A stretch of 64,000 nt of DNA from Methanofastidiosum methylothiophilum (GCA_001587635.1 LNJE01000001.1:62001-126000), one strand, 5' to 3'; shown: positions 15,841 to 25,497, counted from the stretch's first letter. Translations and numbers: made by a program. Notes: generated from the letters alone by a model not told the origin.

Positions 15841-18606
15841 TTGCCAGAACATCTTAGTTCTAGCATATACCCTCTCTGCAGAAAGAATATCTTTAAAAAG
15901 ATCTTCTTCATTTTTTCTATCTTTTGATAGTATTCTTTTAGCTGTCCTTGGGCCTATTCCAATCCCTGCCAGAGTAATTATTGCTTTTTTGCCATAAGGT
16001 AAAATTAAATCAGCTGAGTCTTTTATTTCCTTCAAAGTCTTTTTTTCCTCTTCACCAATTTTTCCTCTGTCCCCTTTGCGGACTATTTCTAAATCTTCTC
16101 TTCTCCTCAAAATACCAATATATCTTGCACCACATTGTGGGCATTTGGGATTATCTTCAAAATTGTTTACAGAAAGAGTTGTTTTCCATTTCTTGCAATG
16201 AAGACACGCAACAGTAACTCTTTTTTCTAATAGTCTCTTCTTGAGATATTTTATGATCTCTTTATCGGGCCTTTTAGGGTATAGCAACTCAAAAGAAGAT
16301 CCCTCTAAAAGATGTCTTGAAAAGATAGATGGTTCATTATTTCTACAGACTATGATTTCAATTCTTCCAGTTTGTATGTCCCTGATGAACTCTTTTATTG
16401 GCTCAATTTCAAGTTTATCATGATATATTTCATTTAGTGTTTCTTCGTATAGGGGAGTATTTTTATATAGTTTTAGTATATTTTTCATTAAATACTTCTC
16501 AGAGTTTGCTCTTATAACACCAAATCTTTTTGCTATTTGAATCATTTTCCACTCAAAGAGGGGAGTGTTCTTCAATACTATATCCAAAATAGGAATAACA
16601 TGGTCTTCATTTAACTCAAGAAGTGTATTTTTTACTATAACTCCTCCATCCTTAACCCCTATAGGAAACTTAATCATTATGTGATAGGGATCTGTCCTCA
16701 TACCTATTGACTCCCCAAATCTCTGGGCTAAAAGGGACGTTATGACCCTACCAAGAGTATCATTCGCTTTAGAACCGTTAAATGCATGGATAATTACAAA
16801 CTCCCCAATATCTTCAATTACTAATGAATTTGTAGAATATGAAAAGTAGCTTGTCTGTTCTTTTAACAGATCATATAGAATTTTTTTAGTGTCACTTGTT
16901 AATGGTAAATTTTCTATCTTTGTTTTGTCACCGAATGTTTCAAAGACCTCTCTGGAGACAAATAACGGTACTGGAATCAGCTCCCCCTCCCAGGAAGGAA
17001 TTGCTCCAACAGATCTAGTTTCAGTGACCTCTATTTTTTCTTCTTCAATGTTTAATACCTTCCATGTTCTTCCACGTACAATAAAATTTCCGCCTACCTC
17101 AATGTTTGATACAATAAAATTCTCATCTAATACCCCTAGTGAAGATCCTGTTCCGACTTCAACGACTCGATACTGTTTTGTATCTGGAATCATGGATAAA
17201 TTCTCATAATAGTAAAAGAAACCTTGTTTTGATTTCTTGTAAGTCATTCCATTGTTAATCCAAATGAGTTTGATACTTTCCAAAAAATACAATACCTTCC
17301 AAAATTCCTCAAGTGACATATTTCTATAAGGATAAGCCTTTTTGAATAAGGAGTATGCCTCTTCAATTGATACTTCATTTCCCTCCATTGAAAGCCCGAT
17401 TATCTGATGAGTTAGAACATCAAAAGATTTTTCAGGTATTAGCGATTTTTCAATTACATAATTTAATGCATTTTTTGCAATTACTGCAGATTCGCATATT
17501 TCTTCATCACTTGCTAATATCACCCCTTTTGAAACAAGATATGTCTTGTGACCTGCCCTTCCAACTCTCTGTAGGAGTTTTGATACTTGTCTTGGGCTAC
17601 CATACTGAATAACTAAATCAACTGCACCAACATCTATCCCAAGTTCCATACTTGAAGTACATACTATACACTTAATCTCCCCATTCTTAAATCTAGTTTC
17701 CACGTCGATCCTAGTTTCTTTAGAAAGAGAAGAGTGGTGAACATCAATAAAATTCATTTCCATAAGATTAAATCTTGATGATAATATCTCTGCCATCTGA
17801 CGAGTGTTAACAAAAAGAAGAACACTCTTATGGCTATCAATTAATTCTTTAATCCTTCTAATTGAAGAAGCTACATATGGGGATATTTTTAGATTTTCTG
17901 CAACCATTATGTCTTCTTCAAATATCTCGGGTGTTTCAACTTCAATATCAAACTCCTTTTTTATCTGAGATTGAATTATGGTAACGTCTCTTCCTTCACC
18001 AACTAGGAATTTTGCAACTTCATCTTTTGATCCAACAGTTGCTGAAAGACCAATTCTTTGTATTCTCCCGTTTTTTAATCTTTCTAGCCTTTCAAGAGCT
18101 AAGCTTAGCTGAACGCCTCTTTTATCTTCGGCTATCTCATGAATTTCATCAACTACTACTGCAAGTAATGATTTTAGATGCTCCCTTAGTTTCTTCCCTG
18201 TGAAAAGTGCTTGCAATGTTTCAGGAGTTGTGATCAAAATATCAGGGGGTTTGAGGCTCTGCCGACGTCTTTCGCTTTGAGTTGTATCCCCATGTCTTGC
18301 TTTTATTGTAATCCCCATAGCCTCCCCTATTTTTTCTAATCTGAGAAGTAGATCTCTATTAAGGGCTCTAAGTGGGGCAATGTAAAGTACTTTAATACCT
18401 GGCGATTTGTTATCTTTAACTAGTTTTAAAAGAGGGAGTATTGCAGCTTCAGTCTTCCCTGAACCAGTTGGTGCCATTAACAATACATTTTTTCTATCTA
18501 AAATCTCCTGAATTGATCTATTCTGGATATCAGTAGGGGATGTAATATTAAATTCATTCAAGACGGTGACGATATCGCTACCCAAAAGATCAAAACTCAC
18601 AGACAC
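15826..18606 (-). CDS. lhr: Lhr-type superfamily 2 helicase
   Basis: A DNA repair helicase of the Lhr family (926 residues). It has Walker A APTGSGKT, DEIH in VVVDEIHEIAEDKRG, LSATVG, FVNTRQMAEILSSRF and the motif VI region QRVGRAGHKT in order. The Lhr winged-helix/core region follows. Near the C-terminus CLHCKKW...CPQCGARY forms a four-Cys zinc site, and GIGIGPRTAKRIL is a helix-hairpin-helix. A PdeM-like phosphoesterase gene is divergent 54 nt away, a pairing also seen in bacterial ligase-associated repair loci. Its 3' end overlaps the S-layer gene on the opposite strand. Confidence 0.93.
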   Translation of the reverse strand: MSVSFDLLGSDIVTVLNEFNITSPTDIQNRSIQEILDRKNVLLMAPTGSGKTEAAILPLLKLVKDNKSPGIKVLYIAPLRALNRDLLLRLEKIGEAMGITIKARHGDTTQSERRRQSLKPPDILITTPETLQALFTGKKLREHLKSLLAVVVDEIHEIAEDKRGVQLSLALERLERLKNGRIQRIGLSATVGSKDEVAKFLVGEGRDVTIIQSQIKKEFDIEVETPEIFEEDIMVAENLKISPYVASSIRRIKELIDSHKSVLLFVNTRQMAEILSSRFNLMEMNFIDVHHSSLSKETRIDVETRFKNGEIKCIVCTSSMELGIDVGAVDLVIQYGSPRQVSKLLQRVGRAGHKTYLVSKGVILASDEEICESAVIAKNALNYVIEKSLIPEKSFDVLTHQIIGLSMEGNEVSIEEAYSLFKKAYPYRNMSLEEFWKVLYFLESIKLIWINNGMTYKKSKQGFFYYYENLSMIPDTKQYRVVEVGTGSSLGVLDENFIVSNIEVGGNFIVRGRTWKVLNIEEEKIEVTETRSVGAIPSWEGELIPVPLFVSREVFETFGDKTKIENLPLTSDTKKILYDLLKEQTSYFSYSTNSLVIEDIGEFVIIHAFNGSKANDTLGRVITSLLAQRFGESIGMRTDPYHIMIKFPIGVKDGGVIVKNTLLELNEDHVIPILDIVLKNTPLFEWKMIQIAKRFGVIRANSEKYLMKNILKLYKNTPLYEETLNEIYHDKLEIEPIKEFIRDIQTGRIEIIVCRNNEPSIFSRHLLEGSSFELLYPKRPDKEIIKYLKKRLLEKRVTVACLHCKKWKTTLSVNNFEDNPKCPQCGARYIGILRRREDLEIVRKGDRGKIGEEEKKTLKEIKDSADLILPYGKKAIITLAGIGIGPRTAKRILSKDRKNEEDLFKDILSAERVYARTKMFWQSNKQ

Positions 18607-18660
18607 ACCTACTAAAAGTTTACCAAAGCATTTTTAAGTTTAATTTATTGGTTTTAAATT

Positions 18661-19338
18661 ATGGACTTATACCCTGTGATTAATAAGCCTGCAATAGTTA
18701 TCGAATCAGATAAGAAGTATCTTGTTGTTGCAGACTTGCATCTAGGTAAGGAGTATGAATACTATAAAAAGGGAATAAAGGTACCAGATATTGGCCAAAA
18801 GATGAAATTAGAGTTATTGAAGATTATTAAAAGAAAAAGTATAGAGGAACTTATTATTTTAGGGGACATAAAACATAATCTCCCATTTACATCATATTTT
18901 GAAAAGTTAAACCTTCCAAAATTTTTAGAGTTTAATATCCCTGTAAAAATAATCAAAGGAAATCACGATGGGAACATAGAAGAAATAGTTCATAATGAAG
19001 TCATGAAGTCATTTAAAATCGAAGATCATATATTGACACATGGCCACATTCTTATAGAAGGTAACAATTTGATTATGGGTCACATCCATCCAATAGTTGA
19101 ATTTGTTGATTCGAATGGAAAAATAACTCGTATGAAATGTTTTCTCAAAATAGAAGGATCACAAAATGTTATTATTTTACCATCTTTTAATCCAGTTATT
19201 GAAGGCGTATCTATAAATAAAGAGGGAGAGGCTATACCGGGCCCCTATTTTGATAGTGGCAGATTAGAAATAAAAGATTTCGATTGTTATCTTCTTGACG
19301 GAACATATATGGGGAAAGTCAGGGATATTTACCGCTGA
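18661..19338 (+). CDS. PdeM-like metallophosphoesterase (COG1407)
   Basis: Calcineurin-like metal-binding motifs are all present: VADLHLGKE, IILGDIKHN, KGNHDGN, LTHGHI and MGHIHP. Size (225 residues) and N-terminal wording fit the MJ0037/COG1407 group, whose bacterial members (PdeM) are found with Lhr helicases in DNA-damage loci. It is divergent from lhr with only 54 nt between start codons, so the two share a promoter region. Nuclease or phosphodiesterase activity is expected; the real substrate is not evident. It overlaps the 3' end of the ARC-like ATPase gene by 10 nt. Confidence 0.88.
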   Translation: MDLYPVINKPAIVIESDKKYLVVADLHLGKEYEYYKKGIKVPDIGQKMKLELLKIIKRKSIEELIILGDIKHNLPFTSYFEKLNLPKFLEFNIPVKIIKGNHDGNIEEIVHNEVMKSFKIEDHILTHGHILIEGNNLIMGHIHPIVEFVDSNGKITRMKCFLKIEGSQNVIILPSFNPVIEGVSINKEGEAIPGPYFDSGRLEIKDFDCYLLDGTYMGKVRDIYR

Positions 19339-21134
19339 ATTACCCCACAATCATCATCTATGGCCCTAATTGCATCTTCAATTAACATTCCTTCATTTTG
19401 ATCTATATATTCTTCAATTTTTTGCAATAGTATGCACTCTTCAATTTTTTCAGACTTACAAAATACTAACTCTTTATTAATCTCATTTAGTACCATAACA
19501 GCAGTATCCCCGAGCTCTTTTGAAACTTCAAAACACTCTTTGATTATATTATTAAAAAGAACTTCACAGTTTTTTTCGATGTAGAGTTTATTGTGATAAA
19601 TGTTACTGATTACATCAATTAATTTTGCATATTTATCAAGTCTATTGATGTAGTACTTCTTTGTTTTTATCACTATATTTTTAATCATTGCACCTGAGAT
19701 AGTTTCCTTTATTGGGACATTGATAAGCCCAAGTTTTTCTATATTGCACATTCTGTTCTTTTCGTAAAGCTCAGTTAATATTGTTTCTTTTAGAGCATCT
19801 GCAAATTTCTTCACTGAGCCATATTTCTGTACTTCGTTAATGTGGGGTATTAACTGATCTGATTTTAGGTATATATCTAAAATTTTCTCCCCAGCTTCTT
19901 TTGTATCTGGGCGCCCTATTCTAATATGTTTATCGATTCTTCCCGGTCTTAGTATTGCTTGATCAATTATATCTGGTCTGTTTGTAGCTATTATGACAAT
20001 TACGTCTCCCATCTCTTCAAGTCCATCAAGTAGCTGTAAGAATTTATTTACGATTGGATTTTCTAACCTAGCCGCTTCTGAACCAGTTTCTCTTTCAGGG
20101 ACTAAACTATCAAATTCATCGAAAAATAAAACTGATGGGGCTTTTTCTTCAGCATATTTAAATAATTCCTCAATGTTTTGTTGTGTTTCTCCAAACCATT
20201 TACTTCTAAGCTCTTTATCAACATTAATAAAATTTCTAGAAGAAATGGACGCCGCAAAACGTGCGATTAGTGTTTTACCGCATCCAGGGGGCCCATAAAG
20301 CATGATACCTTTTGTTCTTTCAATTTTCAATTTCTGAACTTTTTCTTTGATAAAATCATAGCTCAATGCAGACCCAACAGCTTGATCTATTTCCAAAATG
20401 GCTTCGTCAAGTCCACCTATATCTTCTCTTTTCACCTTTGGTTTTTTCACAAGGAGGAGATCATCACCATATTTCACATTAAGTTTAATATCTAGAATTT
20501 CCCAATCTTTAGAGTTTCCAAATAATGTTACAGTCGCACCAGCTTTAAGGTATTCATTTTCAGAATCTACAAAATCACCAATATCAAGCATCATTTCATG
20601 ATAGGTGTCAAATCTAACAGTTGCATATTTGCCTTCAATCTTTATTATCTCTCCAAGTGTTGTGTCAACGATTCCAGGGTGTAAGTCACTAATTACAAAT
20701 TTTCCCCCATCTTTTGACTCAATGAATTTGTATCTTATTTTGTCTCCTTTATTAACTTCTATATCATCGATCATATAGGCAATGATACGATAGTTAAGAT
20801 AATCAAAAATTTCATGCATACCTTCTTGATCAAGAGGCCTTACATACACCCCTATAAGAAAGGGTGGCTCGTTTAGTGCCCTTATTCTCTGTTCAAGTCT
20901 ATTAATACGGCCTTCAAGAAAAATCTTAATTTCATTTTTTAACATTTCTCGTTCATGTTGTATTTGGTTTACGACTTCCTGAGCTGATTCTATTAGTTTT
21001 TTAGTTTCTTCTTTTTCAAGAACTTTCTGAGAAATACCTTTTTCTTTTAAAATTTGAATTAAATCGAAATATCCGTATTCTTCTCTAAGATATGATCTAA
21101 TTTCTTCAGTTTTTTTTAAATCAGAAGATTCCAC
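19329..21134 (-). CDS. ARC/Mpa-like proteasome-type AAA ATPase
   Basis: Layout in a 601-residue protein: an N-terminal coiled coil (about 45-88), two OB-like domains (about 90-230), then one AAA module. That module has Walker A GPPGCGKT (about 281-288), pore loop KWFGE, Walker B VLFFDEFDS and RPGRID. A long C-terminal region contains LTELYEKNR and SGAMIKNIVIKTKK, wording I know from actinobacterial ARC/Mpa rather than from PAN. It should unfold substrates in the cytoplasm. No C-terminal HbYX is present (it ends VIQR), so docking to a 20S core is uncertain. Start GTG 21134 is chosen because CTTTTAAAAG lies 24 nt upstream; an in-frame TTG at 21182 precedes that box. Confidence 0.78.
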   Translation of the reverse strand: MESSDLKKTEEIRSYLREEYGYFDLIQILKEKGISQKVLEKEETKKLIESAQEVVNQIQHEREMLKNEIKIFLEGRINRLEQRIRALNEPPFLIGVYVRPLDQEGMHEIFDYLNYRIIAYMIDDIEVNKGDKIRYKFIESKDGGKFVISDLHPGIVDTTLGEIIKIEGKYATVRFDTYHEMMLDIGDFVDSENEYLKAGATVTLFGNSKDWEILDIKLNVKYGDDLLLVKKPKVKREDIGGLDEAILEIDQAVGSALSYDFIKEKVQKLKIERTKGIMLYGPPGCGKTLIARFAASISSRNFINVDKELRSKWFGETQQNIEELFKYAEEKAPSVLFFDEFDSLVPERETGSEAARLENPIVNKFLQLLDGLEEMGDVIVIIATNRPDIIDQAILRPGRIDKHIRIGRPDTKEAGEKILDIYLKSDQLIPHINEVQKYGSVKKFADALKETILTELYEKNRMCNIEKLGLINVPIKETISGAMIKNIVIKTKKYYINRLDKYAKLIDVISNIYHNKLYIEKNCEVLFNNIIKECFEVSKELGDTAVMVLNEINKELVFCKSEKIEECILLQKIEEYIDQNEGMLIEDAIRAIDDDCGVIQR

Positions 21135-21153
21135 AATTAAAAAAAGGCAATTT

Positions 21154-21163
21154 CTTTTAAAAG
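21154..21163 (-). promoter_or_regulatory. TATA box of the ARC-like ATPase gene
   Basis: CTTTTAAAAG is centred 24 nt before the GTG at 21134, the distance expected for a leaderless transcript. No GGTGA-type ribosome site precedes that GTG. The box lies inside the longer TTG-started reading frame, which argues against the longer protein. Confidence 0.55.
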
Positions 21164-21193
21164 TCTTTTGAAAATAAAACAATTTTAGACAAC

Positions 21194-21985
21194 TTATACA
21201 AAAGCTGAACTTCCGTAACCAAGTAATCTAATGTATAATCCAGTTGCAAAAAATAAAATAGAAACAAGCATTGTGATATAATCCCTTTTTCTAAGGGAAA
21301 TTTCTTTCAAAAATGTTCTTTCTCCGTATCCAAAACCTCTTGACTCAATGGCAATTGCAAGTTCTTCAGCCATTCTTATAGATCTGATAATAAGAGGGGT
21401 GATTATGGGGACATAATTTCTAATTCTTTTAAAAATTGGGCCTTTATCAAGCTCTAAGGCTCTTGATCTCTGGGCGTCCATTATTGTATAGGTTATTCCT
21501 GCCAAAGTTGGAACGTACCTTAAAGATATTGCTAAAGTCAAGCAGTATTCATATGGGACTTTAAATTTCATAAGCCCTAAAACAAGATCACGCTGAAGCG
21601 TAGTCATTAATAATAAAAATGTTGCAGTAATTATGGCAAGTATTCTAAAGGTCATTGAAAATCCCATTCTAATGCCATCTTCACTAATTCGTATCTTCCA
21701 ATATTCAAAAATTATATTCCCTGTTGGTTGGAAGAATGGCCACAATATTAAAGACATTAGAATTAGAGGTAATACGGGCTTTATGTACATTAAAAGTTTT
21801 TTAATTTTAATTTTACAAAGAAACTTAATTATTAACAGAACGCTAAGCGCTATAACTCCTAGATAAATTGGGTCTTTGTACAAGAGTGCAAGGCCAAAAA
21901 TCGATGCAAGAGTAACAATCTTTGTTCTTGGATCAAGGCTGTGAAAAAATGAAGATTCCTTGACGTACATCGAGTAACTAATCAT
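21194..21985 (-). CDS. ecfT: Energy-coupling factor transporter transmembrane protein EcfT
   Basis: EcfT links the EcfA ATPases to a substrate-binding S component in vitamin and metal uptake. The 263-residue protein has five to six hydrophobic segments and the two cytoplasmic Ala-Arg-type coupling motifs: DAQRSRALEL (about 168-177) and MAEELAIAIESRGFGYGER (about 204-222). No EcfA or S component is in the window, so the transported compound cannot be inferred. It lies 59 nt upstream of the ARC-like ATPase gene on the same strand. Confidence 0.93.
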   Translation of the reverse strand: MISYSMYVKESSFFHSLDPRTKIVTLASIFGLALLYKDPIYLGVIALSVLLIIKFLCKIKIKKLLMYIKPVLPLILMSLILWPFFQPTGNIIFEYWKIRISEDGIRMGFSMTFRILAIITATFLLLMTTLQRDLVLGLMKFKVPYEYCLTLAISLRYVPTLAGITYTIMDAQRSRALELDKGPIFKRIRNYVPIITPLIIRSIRMAEELAIAIESRGFGYGERTFLKEISLRKRDYITMLVSILFFATGLYIRLLGYGSSAFV

Positions 21986-22017
21986 AATAAATAAATAAAA
22001 GATTTAGATTTAAATGT

Positions 22018-22563
22018 TTAGGATTTATCTATTCCAATGATTACAGTTCCAAGTTTTTCTCCATTAATGTTATACTTCTCTTTAAAGAAAAGATCTGTTG
22101 GAACACAGAGGCTTGCTGAAATTCCATTTAAATCTTTAAGTTCTTCGATTTCTTGTGCAGGTATCACAAAGTATGGTTTCCCTTGAGTTTTTACATTAGT
22201 GAATATAACAAACTCTTCTCCCATAAAAAGAACGTCATTTCTATTTTTATATTCAGGTATCTCATCTTTTCTTAAAAGCTTGCCAAGAGTATTTCCTGAA
22301 GGATCTTTCATTAACGTTAGGCTTTGACCATGTTTTCTTTCAGAAAATGTCTCATCAATAAAAGTCAGAAAGATTAATTCTTTTGATAGGACTTTCCAAA
22401 CACCTTCATTTATAAAGTCCATCATCCCTCCAGCAGCTTTATTTTTTTCTGCTTGGATCTCAAATTCTCTGATCTTGCTTATCTCTTCTTCAGAAAGAAG
22501 AAAGGCATCTAAAATGCCTTTTATAGATTTCAATTTTTTCAATATATCGTCTTCAACAATCAT
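22018..22563 (-). CDS. Hypothetical protein at the end of the hom-asd operon
   Basis: I do not recognise this 181-residue protein. The N-terminal third is charged and helical (EEEISKIREFEIQAEKNKAAGG). The rest looks like a compact alpha/beta domain with MMDFINEGVWKVLSKELIFL, LTLMKDPSGNTLGKLL and VIPAQEIEELKDLNG. No signal peptide, membrane helix or metal motif is seen. The start is ATG 22563, with GAGG 8 nt upstream; an in-frame TTG at 22575 would overlap the asd stop. Tight linkage to asd suggests co-expression but no function. Confidence 0.7.
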   Translation of the reverse strand: MIVEDDILKKLKSIKGILDAFLLSEEEISKIREFEIQAEKNKAAGGMMDFINEGVWKVLSKELIFLTFIDETFSERKHGQSLTLMKDPSGNTLGKLLRKDEIPEYKNRNDVLFMGEEFVIFTNVKTQGKPYFVIPAQEIEELKDLNGISASLCVPTDLFFKEKYNINGEKLGTVIIGIDKS

Positions 22564-22571
22564 GATTATCC

Positions 22572-23654
22572 TCAAAGGTAGCCTTTTGCTTTTAGAAGTT
22601 CAGCGTTTAATATTCCTCCGCCTGCAGCACCTCTAACTGTGTTGTGAGAAAGACATACAAATCTTATGTCAAATACTTTGCATTCTCTTAATCTACCTAC
22701 TGTTACAGCCATACCTTTATCCGAATCCCTATCTTTTCTTGGTTGAGGTCTATTGGGCTCTTCTCTATAGATGATTGGTTGTTTTGGTGCAAAGGGCAAG
22801 TTTAATTCCTGAGGTTCAGCTCTAAATTCTTTCCATATTTTTTTTATCTCCTCAAGTGAGGGCTTTTTTGCGCCAAATTCGAGACTCACACAAGCAGTGT
22901 GGCCATCTATTGCAGGTACTCTATTGCAGTGGGCAGAAATTTTGATACTTGTATCATTGACAATTTTTCCATTGACAATTTTTCCCATAATTTTTTGAGG
23001 TTCTATTTCTGATTTTTCTTCTTCTCCAGATATAAATGGAACAATATTGTCTATCATATCAAGTGAAGGTACCCCAGGATATCCCGCTCCAGAAACTGCT
23101 TGCATTGTTGTAATAATCATTCTCTTTACTTCGTATCCTGACTTAATTAGTGCATAGACAGGTGCCATATAACTTTGTAGTGAGCAGTTTGGTTTTACAA
23201 CTAGAAATCCCTTATCCCATCCATTAATCTTTTTTTGGTGTGGGATTACTTCAATGTGATTAGCATTAATCTCAGGGATTAACATTGGGACATTGTCAAC
23301 ATGCCTATTAGCTGATGCATTAGAAAAAACAGGTATCCCTGCCTTTGCATATGATGCTTCAAGTTCTTTTATTTTTTCCTTTTCCATTTCAAGCGCTGAA
23401 AAAACTAAAGAACATTTGCCAATAGCTTGGCTAACATCATTTGCATCCCCAACTATAAGATTTCTAACTTTTTCTGGAGGATCTGTTACCATCTGCCATT
23501 TGCCCATTACAGCTTCTGCATAGCTTTTTCCAGCACTTTTAGGTGATGCTGCTACATATGTCACATTAAACCAAGGATGATTATCAAGTAATCTTATATA
23601 ATTTTGACCTACCATTCCTGTAGCTCCAATGACACCCACGTTTATCTTTTCCAT
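22572..23654 (-). CDS. asd: Aspartate-semialdehyde dehydrogenase
   Basis: It reduces aspartyl phosphate to aspartate semialdehyde with NADPH, the branch point to lysine, threonine and methionine. The NADP motif GVIGATGMVGQ is at the N-terminus, the catalytic Cys is in VVKPNCSLQSYMAP, and MQAVSGAGYPGVPS and IDGHTACVSLEF follow, as in the archaeal/fungal type. The 360-residue length is normal. Start ATG 23654 has GGTGA 5 nt upstream. It lies between the FAH-family gene and a hypothetical gene. Confidence 0.95.
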   Translation of the reverse strand: MEKINVGVIGATGMVGQNYIRLLDNHPWFNVTYVAASPKSAGKSYAEAVMGKWQMVTDPPEKVRNLIVGDANDVSQAIGKCSLVFSALEMEKEKIKELEASYAKAGIPVFSNASANRHVDNVPMLIPEINANHIEVIPHQKKINGWDKGFLVVKPNCSLQSYMAPVYALIKSGYEVKRMIITTMQAVSGAGYPGVPSLDMIDNIVPFISGEEEKSEIEPQKIMGKIVNGKIVNDTSIKISAHCNRVPAIDGHTACVSLEFGAKKPSLEEIKKIWKEFRAEPQELNLPFAPKQPIIYREEPNRPQPRKDRDSDKGMAVTVGRLRECKVFDIRFVCLSHNTVRGAAGGGILNAELLKAKGYL

Positions 23655-23668
23655 AAAATTCACCAACT

Positions 23669-24421
23669 CTAAATTACGTAATTCTTTAATACCCCTATTC
23701 CTTCAATTTTAGCCTCTACTATGTCTCCCCTGTTCATTGGTCCAACTCCAGGTGGTGTGCCAGTTGCAATGACATCACCGGGCTCAAGAGGCATTATTTC
23801 AGATATAAATTCCAATAGTTCGTAACAATTGAATATCATGTTTTTCGTTGAAGAATTTTGTTTTGTGATTCCATTTAATTTCAAGGATATTGGAAGATCA
23901 AATGGATTTACACTAGTTTCAATCATAGGGCCTATCGGGGCAAAGGTGTCGTATGATTTGGATCTAGTCCATTGTGTATCCTTTTTCTGTAAATCTCTTG
24001 CAGTTACATCATTAAACACTGTATACCCCAATATATACTCTTTAGCTTCGTCTTTTTCAATATTTTTTGCACGCTTTCCTATGACTATTCCAAGCTCTGC
24101 CTCATAATCGACTTGATTTGAAGTTTCTGGGTATATTATAGGGTCTTCTGGACCAATCACAGTGCTTGCTGGTTTTATGAATATGATGGGGTTTTTTGGT
24201 ATTTCCATTTTAAGCTCCTTTGCATGATCTCTGTAGTTTAGACCAACTGCCACAATCTTTGTTGGCATCGTTGGCGGAAGTAATTTGACTGAACTAGGAT
24301 CTATCTCAGTTTCAGTAACTTGAAACTCTGAAAAGAAATCCCCTTTTATTTTTTTTATTGTGTTGTTCTCAAAGATTCCATTTTCTATTTTGTCATTATT
24401 GTTGTATCTAAGAAGCTTCAT
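23669..24421 (-). CDS. Fumarylacetoacetate hydrolase-family protein
   Basis: A 250-residue FAH-fold protein with KIVAVGLNYRDHAKEL, IFIKPASTVIGPEDPIIYP, the metal-binding EAELGIVIGKRA and FNDVTARDLQ, and PGDVIATGTPPGVGP near the end. Members cleave or isomerise C-C bonds in small keto acids or decarboxylate oxaloacetate; the substrate here is unknown. It sits between hom and asd with very short gaps, so it is co-expressed with aspartate-family amino acid synthesis. Start ATG 24421 follows AGGTGGGA. Confidence 0.92.
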   Translation of the reverse strand: MKLLRYNNNDKIENGIFENNTIKKIKGDFFSEFQVTETEIDPSSVKLLPPTMPTKIVAVGLNYRDHAKELKMEIPKNPIIFIKPASTVIGPEDPIIYPETSNQVDYEAELGIVIGKRAKNIEKDEAKEYILGYTVFNDVTARDLQKKDTQWTRSKSYDTFAPIGPMIETSVNPFDLPISLKLNGITKQNSSTKNMIFNCYELLEFISEIMPLEPGDVIATGTPPGVGPMNRGDIVEAKIEGIGVLKNYVI

Positions 24422-24434
24422 CAATCCCACCTTT

Positions 24435-25451
24435 CTACTTTACTATTGCAAATACATCACTCATTATTGCTGCAGCTGTTTCTATCTGGCCTGCACCTCT
24501 TCCCATTACAGTTATGTCTTTGGATAAATCTGTTTCAAACACAGCAACATTTAAAGTTCCTGTTACCGCAAGTGGCGAGTTTAGAGGAACTGGTGTTGGT
24601 TCAACTTTTGCACCTTTTTCTGTAACTTCAACGAGCAATTTTATTATATTTCCTTTATTCTTTGCAGCTAAGACATCTTCCATTGTTACGCCGGTGATAC
24701 CTTTAACTTTAACATCTTGAAGTGTCATAGATTTTCCCATTAAAGCATTTGAAAGTATAGTGGCCTTGCATGCTGCATCCCAACCTTCAATGTCTTGGGC
24801 AGGATTTGCTTCAGCATACCCATTTTCTTGAGCTTCTTTTAATGCATCCCCAAACTTCTTTCCTTCAAATGCCATGTTAGAAAGTATATAATTTGTAGTA
24901 CCGTTTAAGATTCCTTTAACAGAGATAATTTTATTCCCTTTCAGAGCTTCTTGGGCAAGATTTATGACCGGCATTGTTCCCCCAACAGTTGCTTCGTATC
25001 TAAATTCTTTGCCACTTTCCTCTTTGGCTTTGATTACTTTTTCATAGTAAAGGGCCAAAGGTCCTTTGTTAGAAGTAACAACATGCATTCCTCTGTCAAA
25101 GGCTTTCATAATGTGATTCAATCCAGGTTGGGCATCTTTAATATTTGTTGGAGTGACTTCAACTACTATATCGGCATCCATGTTTTCTACTGCCACTTCC
25201 CCGTTCCATTTTTTATTTTTAGACGAATCAGGATAATTTATCACAGGTGATCTTTCTTTATTGTGGTCCATTAATTTAGTAAGATCAATTCCATCTTTGT
25301 CATAGATAGAATTCAACATGTCAGCAACACATACAATCCTAACATCAATCCCATAATTTTTTTTGTATTGTTCTGCTTTGTCTCTAATTACCTTGCATAC
25401 ACCCTTACCTACAATGCCAAATCCAACGACGCCCAAACGTACTTTTTTCAT
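24435..25451 (-). CDS. hom: Homoserine dehydrogenase
   Basis: It reduces aspartate semialdehyde to homoserine. The NAD(P) motif GVVGFGIVGKGV, VVTSNKGPLAL, EATVGGTMPVI, GILNGTTNYILS and the catalytic region AQDIEGWDAACKATILSNAL are all present. The 338-residue form without a C-terminal ACT domain is the short archaeal type. Start ATG 25451 is given, with AGAGG upstream; ATG 25460 is also in frame. It heads the hom-FAH-asd-hypothetical operon. Confidence 0.95.
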   Translation of the reverse strand: MKKVRLGVVGFGIVGKGVCKVIRDKAEQYKKNYGIDVRIVCVADMLNSIYDKDGIDLTKLMDHNKERSPVINYPDSSKNKKWNGEVAVENMDADIVVEVTPTNIKDAQPGLNHIMKAFDRGMHVVTSNKGPLALYYEKVIKAKEESGKEFRYEATVGGTMPVINLAQEALKGNKIISVKGILNGTTNYILSNMAFEGKKFGDALKEAQENGYAEANPAQDIEGWDAACKATILSNALMGKSMTLQDVKVKGITGVTMEDVLAAKNKGNIIKLLVEVTEKGAKVEPTPVPLNSPLAVTGTLNVAVFETDLSKDITVMGRGAGQIETAAAIMSDVFAIVK

Positions 25452-25497
25452 AGCAAACATCCTCTTAAATATAGTGAATACACTAATTTTATTCTTT

